Positions 57,990 to 64,000 of a DNA stretch of 64,000 nt are shown one piece after another (the first letter of the stretch is position 1; each line of letters begins with the position of its first letter). A program made the position numbers and the translations under genes. Source of the DNA: Fratercula arctica (taxonomy: Eukaryota > Chordata > Aves > Charadriiformes > Alcidae); the NCBI GenBank assembly GCA_947846985.1, contig CANTUZ010000014.1, positions 6,264,485-6,328,484 on the forward strand, in the 5' to 3' direction. Below the pieces are notes generated by a model that saw only the letters and a list, made by a program, of their open reading frames with translations, was not told the DNA's origin and searched no databases.

Positions 57990-58795
57990 GACACGTTGGA
58001 AGGCCGAGCCACCCTGCAGGAAGACCTGGACAGGCTGGAAGCCTGGGCCAACAAGAACCTTAGGAAGTTCACCAAGGATGAGGTCTTGCACCTGGGAAAA
58101 CATAATCCAGGAGCACAGCACAGGCTGGGATCCAACCCGGCTGGGGAGAAGGTCTGCAGAAAAGGACCTGGAGGTCCTGGCGGACAAGCTCAACGTGAAC
58201 GAAGAGCGTGCTGGGTCAAGACGCTGGGTTGCATCAACAAGAGACAAAAAAAAAAAAAAAAAGAGTCATTTTTTTCCACTCGACTCCACACTTGTGAGGC
58301 CACACCTGGAACATGCTGTTCAGTTTTGGTCCCCGCTCTACAAAAAAAGCTGTGGAGAAGCTGGAGAGGGTCCAGAGAAGGGCCACCAAGATGATCCAAG
58401 GACTGGGAAGCCTCCAGAGGAGGAAAAGCTGAGAGAACTGCGTGTGTTCAGCCTTGAGGAGACCTTATCACTATGTTCCGGTATTTAAATGGTGGCTACA
58501 AAGAAGATTCTTACAAGGAGTGACATGGAAAAGCCGCGGGGTGATGGGTACAGGTTACTCCTGGGGAGATTCCAGCTGGACACAAGAGGAAAACTGTCAC
58601 AATGGGAACAGTCAGCCGTCGCAATAATCTCCCCAGGGACGTGGTGGATGCCCCAACATTGGAGACTTTTAAGATCCAGCTGGGCGGGAGCTGGGGGGCC
58701 AACTTGCCCAGACCGTGCTTTTGCCAAGAAAGGTTGGACCAGACGATCCTTGAAGGCCCTTCAACCTGGGATTCCATGATTCTATGATCCCTGGA
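57990..58795 (+). mobile_element. CR1 LINE with end of reverse-transcriptase ORF and 3' UTR
   Basis: 58,013-58,190 codes CR1-like ORF2 C-terminal sequence ([20 protein letters not shown] and following) with frameshifts. A run of 18 A follows at 58,243, then CR1 3' sequence ends at GATTCCATGATTCTATGATC with terminal short repeats near 58,785. Confidence 0.85.
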
Positions 58796-59199
58796 GAATT
58801 TGAGGGGTGCAGGCAAGTGACAAAACCTCCCCGGCTGGAAGACACCTGGAAAGGTGCCTCCATGATGCTGCAAGAGCCTTCTCCACCCCTGAGGCAGAGC
58901 CAGGGCAGGGAGGTGCACAAGGCTGAGGTTTGGTTTTGAGGTCCAAGCTTGGAGATCCCAAGGGCATGGACAAAACCTCACCTTCCCTCTCTCCAACCCA
59001 AGAAATAAGTTCCTTGAATCCTGGGTGACTTTAACCCCGAAGCCACCTGACCCCCAACCTTCCGTCCACAGACAACCCGAGCCCGTGGCAGTTAGTTATT
59101 CCCAGAAGAGCAAAGCCACCTCCCCCGCAGCCGGCCTATGGCCTTTAAAAACCTCCTTAACAAATCCTCCGCGCTGGGCTGATGTACAAAAATAGGAAT

Positions 59200-61004
59200 A
59201 ACAGGTTTATCGTTGAAAAAAAAAAAAAAAAATAAGTCTTTTGACAGGCCCCACGCTTTGTGGTAGCCCGGCCACGGCGGCACCGACCGCAGATCCGCGC
59301 CTGGTCCCACCAGCTTCGCACCAGGAAAAGCCCCCGCGGAAAATCAGCCCCGCGGCAGGGGATGGCGAAGAAAACCTGAGGCATCCTGAGGAGCTGCGAG
59401 CGGTTGGCCAGGCGCCGGGAGCTGCTGAAGGACCGCGGCCATTTCTGGTGCGTCTGCAGGGCACCAAACTCGCCGCTGCTCCTGCAGACCCTCAGGTGGC
59501 AGAAGTGGTCAAAGCACTTGCTGTCGTCCACCATGACCCCGTGGGCCGCCAGGTATTGGATGCACCCCTCCACCTCCGCCCACGCTGGCGGTGCCCGGAG
59601 CTGCATCCACTGGCAATGGAAAAGCTGCCCAAAGGGCCCCATCCCAGCGTCCGGGTAGTTGAGGTTCTGCCACGTAGAGGTTCTGCACGTGGTGGCAGAA
59701 GGTGTCGCGCTCTCCAACCCTCCCGGCCGCCCGCTGCTCCCGCCAGCGGCTCCTTCACCCGCAGAGACGTGAAGCCGTCGGCGTTGCGCTCCAGGAGGGT
59801 ACGGGCGGACGGAGGAGAGGACGGCCAGCACCTCGCGGGGCGCGTTGTCCTCCCTCGCCGAGGTCCTGGGGGGTGGGAGGGGTGTCAAAGACAACCAGCT
59901 GCGAAGCCGTGTGCTGGAGGTGGATCTCGCTGAAGTCATCCTGGAAAAAAATCCGGATGGCGAAGGAGGGTGTGGCTGAGGGAGAGGAAGAAGGGACTTC
60001 AGAGCCGGGAAGACTTGCAGCGGGCGGGTGATGGCCGGCAGCGGGAGCAACCAGGGCATCCTGGTGTGGGGGAGCAGCCGCCGGCGCTCCCTCTTGGCAA
60101 ACTCCAAGAAGTCCTGGAGCGGTTCGGCGCAGACGGCGTAGACTGAGATGTAGGCGTAGATCTTCCAGAGGAGGGACTGCGCGTCCACCTCCAGGCCCTC
60201 CGCCCCGTGCTGGATGCAGTTCCTGAGGAGGTGCACGGGGCCGTCGGCGGCGATGAAGACTCCTTCCAGCAGCTCCCGCGAGCCGGACGCCTCAACCGGA
60301 CCTCGGCCGCAGCCCCCCCCCAGTCCCCCCGGCGTGGCGTTGGGGCTCTCGCCCACCAAAGCCACACAGCCCCTGGCTCTCCAAGGCCTCCCACACCAAG
60401 GCGGTGGCGCCGGGGGGGTGGGTTCACCCACTGGGGGTGTCCACACCGATCCCCCTGCTCTGCAGCCCCCCCCGCTGCCAGTCGGAACAGCGGGTCCGGG
60501 TGGGGAAGGGGGTCCCTGCCTCGCAGACGCCCAGGGCCGCCCTGCAATAGGGGACACCGTCCAGCGGGTCCACCCCCGGGGGTGCGAGGGGAAGGGGGTC
60601 GGCCCCTCGTCCAGCCTCGCCTCCGTCTTGATTTGCAAGCCCGGGATGTCGAAGACGGGGTCGGGAGTTTTGGGGCGAGCCAGCCAAGGGCTCGTAGCCG
60701 TCCTGGAGGGCGGTGAAGCCCAGTGGGGACTCGGTGACAGTGGTGGCAGCGGCGGAAGCGTCGAAGGGGGGGGTCAGTCGGCGGGGAGGAAGCAACCCGG
60801 CACCGCGGGCACGGAGACGTCACCCAACGCGTTCCTCTTGCGTTTCGTGGCCTGGACGTGGGCCTCCAGGTCGAGGGAGCCCTTGTTGGCCACCGAGACG
60901 TAGGTGCGCACCAAGCATTCCGCCTCCCACCTCTCCCGGCCCAGGCGGAAGCAGGGATATTTCGCCTGGAGCTCCTCCGTGAACTTGCGTTTCCGTTTCG
61001 GCAT
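59200..61004 (-). pseudogene. hAT-transposase-derived gene, frameshifted
   Basis: The first exon runs from ATG at 61,004 (MPKRKRKFTEELQAKYPCFR) to about 60,790 and resembles a BED/C2HC-type DNA-binding finger (WEAECLV, YVSVANKGSLDLEAHV). One expected cysteine and the last histidine are missing. A splice acceptor lies upstream (TTTTTCCCCCCAG), so a 5' exon exists. After a frame change, 60,638-59,157 contains HLLRNCIQHGAEGLEVDAQS, LPAITRPLQVFPALKSLL and, near the end, WMQLRAPPAWAEVEGCIQYL and FFAIPCRGADFP. These are in the order seen in hAT-superfamily domesticated proteins, up to the dimerisation region. At least one more frameshift lies near 59,930-60,000. It is an old domesticated gene, a decaying transposon or a real gene damaged by sequence errors; I favour pseudogene. 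Confidence 0.6.
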
Positions 61005-61234
61005 CGTACGGCGCGGAGGGGGCTTGGTCTGGGGGGAAAAACAGAGGAAAGGGAAAATTTGGTTAATTTTTCCTCCGTGCCAAGGATGGGAGCTCCTGTC
61101 TCGTCTCCCACCTGTGGCCCCGGGGTGCTGGGACACCCCCGCGAACGCACCCCGGGAGCCTGGAAAAAATCCCAAAGGGAAGAGGCCGGCCTGGAAGAGG
61201 TGTCCTGGAATGGGCGCAGGGTGTGGGAAAGGGG

Positions 61235-61905
61235 GGGGGAAAGAGGGGGAAAGAATGAAAATAGGTGGGAAAGAAGGAAAATGAGGAAAATAGGGGAAAA
61301 GAAGAAAAGACGGGGAAAAGAAAGAAAGGGGGGGAAAGAAGGGAGAAAAGAAAAATAGGAGGAAAATAAGGAAAATAAGAGGGAATGAAGAAAAACATGG
61401 GGGAAGAAAGAGAAAGAAAGAAGATAAGTGGAAAATAAGAAAAATAGGGGGAAAGAAGGAAGGAAAGGGGAAAAGAAGAAAGGGGGGAAAAGAAGGGAAG
61501 AAGGGAGCAAGAAAAAAACCCAAGGGGGTAAGAATGAAAATAGGGGGAAAAAGACAAATAGAGGGAAAGGAAAGAAGAAAGTGGGAAAAGAAGGAAGGAA
61601 ACAGGAAAAGAAGGAAAGAAGGGGGAAACGAAAGAAAAAGGGAAGAGAAGAAAGGGAGAAAGGAAGAAAGGAGGCAGGGAAAGAAGGAAAACAGAGGGAA
61701 AAGAAGGGGGAAAAGGAAAGGGAGAAAAGAAAAATGGAGGGGGAGGGGAAGAAGAAAAGAAGGGGGGAAAGGTAAAATAGAGGGAAAAGAAGGAAAGAAG
61801 GGAGGAAAAAGGAAAATGGGGGGTAAGAAGGAAAGAAGGGGGAAAGGAGGAAAAAGAAAACGGGGAAAGAAGGAAAATAGGGGGAAAAGAAGGAAAACAC
61901 GGAGC
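61235..61905. repeat. Polypurine tract (GGAAAGAAGG type)
   Basis: About 670 bp of irregular GGGGAAAGAAGGAAA units, nearly free of pyrimidines on the plus strand. It lies in the likely 5' intron of the hAT-derived gene. Confidence 0.85.
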
Positions 61906-62275
61906 GACCGAGAGGAGCAAAGTTGGGGGGGGCGCTACGACAGCACCCAAGGGTGGGGGGACACCCTCTATAGCCCCCACGGGTGGGGAGGGTCAGCCCC
62001 AGCCCCTGTGGCAGCCGGGGGTCGGCGTCACCCACGGGGGACACACCACACCCCCCCCACCCCCCCCCCGCGGCATCCACGGTGGGGGGGGGGGACCCGA
62101 TACCCCGTGTGGCACCCACGGTGGGGGCTGGGGGGGGCAGTACCCACGGGGGACAGCCCCCCCCCCCCCCCCCCCCCCGCGGCATCCACGGGGGGGGGGG
62201 GGGCGATACCCCCTGTGGCACCCACTGGGGGAGGGGGACACACACCCCCACCCCCGCGAAAGCCCCTACGGGTGG
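61906..62275. repeat. G/C-rich imperfect tandem repeat
   Basis: Repeats of CACGGGGGACA, GGCATCCACGGTGGGG and GGGTGGGAGG, with long C and G runs. No gene is supported. Confidence 0.6.
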
Positions 62276-62289
62276 GAGGGCACACCCCC

Positions 62290-62480
62290 GGAGGGGGCGT
62301 GTCCTCCTGCTCCCGCCCTCCCATTGGCCGGCCGCGCTGTCACTCCGGCCCGCGAGGGGGCGGGGTTTCCCACGGGATGGGGAAGGGGGGGCGGTTCCCG
62401 GCGTGATTGACAGCGCGTTTGCCCAATGGAGGGGTGGGGGCGGGTCCGCAGCCACTGTACGGCAGCCGAAAGGGGCCGGG
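62290..62480. promoter_or_regulatory. CpG-rich promoter-like region with CCAAT and GC boxes
   Basis: Contains CCATTGGCC (62,322), CCCAATGG (62,424), GGGGGCGGGG and GGGGGCGGGT, with dense CpG and no TATA box. It lies upstream of the minus-strand hAT-derived gene and could drive it, or a gene in the other direction. Confidence 0.5.
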
Positions 62481-62499
62481 GGCCGCGGGGGTGGGGGGC

Positions 62500-63250
62500 G
62501 ATGGAAAAGGGGGTGCAAAAGGTGGGGGGGGCACGTTTTGGGGGTGCGCGGGGGGTGGATCAGTTTTAGGGTGCAATGGGGGGACACAGGGTGAGGGTGC
62601 GGAATTTGGGGGGGCACCGGAAGGGGGTGAACGGGGGGGGGGGTAACATTTTTGGGGGGCACATTTTGGGGGGGGGGGGTGCACAGGGTGGGGGTGCAGT
62701 GGGGGGGGCAAGGTTTGGGGGAGAACGGGGGGAGGGTGTACGGGGGGGGGGGTGACAGTTTGGGGGTGCCCAGTTGGGGGTGCCCAGGGTGGGGGTACAC
62801 GGCGGGAGCAGCTTCGGGGTGCAATGGGGGGGGCACAGTTTTGGGGTGCCCAGTTGGGGGGGTGCAATGGGGGGGCACAGTTTTAGGGTGCCCAGTTGGG
62901 GGGGGTGCAGTGGGGGGGGGTTGCACAGTTTTGGGGTGCAATGGCGCGAATAAGGGGGTGCACGGAGGAGTGACAGTTTGGGGGGGTTTAATGGATGGCA
63001 CGGGGGGGGGCACGGTTTGGGGGTGCACGGGGGGGGTTGCGCAGGTGGGGGGGCTCGGGGGGGGGGTGCACGGGGGTGGGGTGACACTTTGGGGGTGCTG
63101 TGCTATGGGGGGGGCACAGGGAGGGCTCGCATGGGGGGCAGTTTGGGGGTGCAGTGGGGTGAGGGGGAGGCACAGCTTGGGGGTGCAATGGAGGCGCGGG
63201 GGGGGGGCTCAATTGCGGGGGGGGGGGCACAGTTTGGGGATGCCCCCCCC
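62500..63250. repeat. G-rich tandem repeat
   Basis: Degenerate units of GGGGGTGCACGG, TTTGGGGGTGCCCAG and GTGCAATGGGGGG. No coding evidence; the open frames are Pro-rich or Gly-rich repeat translations. Confidence 0.7.
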
Positions 63251-63269
63251 CTTCCCCCCCCCCCAGCCC

Positions 63270-63490
63270 CGTTAACCCTGTCCCCGCCGCTCCGGGCTGC
63301 GCAGGGTTAAGGCCGGTTCTGGCGCTGGGTGACGGGGGGGGGGGGGGGGGACACGGGAAGGGGGGGGGGACACACACACCGCGGGGGGGCGGGTTGAGGG
63401 GTGGGGGGGCGGCGGGGCCGGGCCCGGCCGCTCCGGCCCTTTGTGTCGGCGAGCGGCGAGTGGGGAGCGGCGGGATCCCAGGTCCGGGGG
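63270..63490 (+). promoter_or_regulatory. CpG-island-like sequence, possible first exon of a rightward gene
   Basis: CpG-dense, less repetitive sequence (CCGGCCGCTCCGGCCCTTTG, GGCGAGCGGCGAG) ends in GGGATCCCAG-GTCCGG, a possible weak donor. The flanks are G-run repeats. A gene starting here would lie mostly outside the window. Confidence 0.3.
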
Positions 63491-63499
63491 GGGCTGCGG

Positions 63500-64000
63500 G
63501 GCGGGGGGGGGCACTGCGGGGCGGGGGGGGGATGGTGCATGGCCGGGGGGGGGGGGAGGGGGGGGGGCGCTTTGCAAACCCCCGAAGGCGGGGGTTTGAA
63601 TGGCCGGGGGAGGAGGGGGGGGGGGGGTTAAATGGTCCGGGGTGGGGCGGGGGCGCGCTTTGAGTGGTCCTGGGAGCTATTGCATGGCCGGGGGGGGGGG
63701 GGGGGGTGGTGTTTATTGCATGGTCCGGGGGGGGGTCTTTGCATAGCCCGGGGGGGGGGATATTGCATGGTCCTGGGGCTCGGGGAGGGGGGTGGGTTCT
63801 TTTCATGGCCGGGGGGGCTTTGCATGGCGGGGAGGGAGGTTTTGCATGGTCCTGGGGGGTGTTGCAAGGCTGGGGGGGGCTTTACAAGGCTGAGGGGGGG
63901 CTTTGCATAGGCCTGGGGGCTTTGCAGGCCGGGGGAGGGGGGGGGCATTGCATGGTCCAGGGGGGCTGTTACACGGCGGGGGGGGACCTTTTCTTGGCCG
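63500..64000. repeat. G-run tandem repeat with GCATGGCC units
   Basis: Repeats of TTTGCATGGCCGGGGG and ATTGCATGGTCC to the end of the window. No gene seen. Confidence 0.7.

Noticed and set aside
57021..58394. 457-codon plus-strand ORF
   Set aside because: 30-bp minisatellite followed by CR1 sequence; not a gene.
59999..63028. 1009-codon minus-strand ORF
   Set aside because: It crosses a polypurine tract and G-rich repeats and gives Pro/Phe/Ser low-complexity sequence; only its 3' part overlaps hAT-like coding sequence, mostly in the wrong frame.

Overview
The window looks like GC-rich avian DNA, probably from a microchromosome. The evidence is several CR1 LINE 3' ends, long G/C homopolymer runs, very short introns in a GC-rich BAX gene, and an LTR element of a kind known from birds. 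I cannot name the species. No bacterial genes, CRISPR arrays or operons are present; all genes are spliced, so I give exon positions read from splice sites and reading phase.

Positions 1-36,000 hold a young, duplicated and partly inverted cluster of single-Ig-domain leukocyte-receptor-like genes. All intact members share one exon plan: a 70-nt signal exon, a 39-nt mini-exon, a 294-nt Ig exon, a 39-nt stalk exon, then a membrane exon. Three minus-strand genes (7,488-3,544; 17,107-14,474; 34,873-31,551) carry an uncharged membrane segment and a multi-exon tail, as expected for inhibitory or adaptor-type receptors. One complete minus-strand gene (26,490-24,678) carries a membrane segment with an arginine and a short tail, the activating type. 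Plus-strand units at 1-422, 8,557-8,836, 18,153-19,001 and 27,536-28,384 are 3' fragments of the activating type. The cluster contains an inverted repeat with arms of about 4.2 kb (8,078-12,308 and 21,207-25,437), a direct duplication offset by 28.0 kb and another offset by 9.4 kb.

Positions 36,000-45,700 carry a more divergent solitary receptor gene of the same family (38,810-41,900, 194 aa), followed by CR1 fragments and a C-rich minisatellite.

Positions 45,757-49,262 hold a compact LTR retroelement with no recognisable gag-pro-pol. It has a coiled-coil ORF that runs into an envelope-like region broken by frameshifts, an arrangement resembling the avian ENS-1/ERNI (Soprano) family.

Positions 50,093-57,000 contain a clear BAX orthologue of six exons and 229 aa, preceded by tandem 35-bp promoter repeats. 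It is followed by exons of what looks like a second BCL2-family gene and by fragments matching ferritin. BAX next to ferritin light chain matches the mammalian order (human 19q13.33, the same arm as the leukocyte receptor complex), which supports the identifications. The rest (57,000-64,000) holds minisatellites, CR1 pieces, a frameshifted hAT-transposase-derived gene on the minus strand (61,004-about 59,200) and CpG-rich promoter-like DNA.
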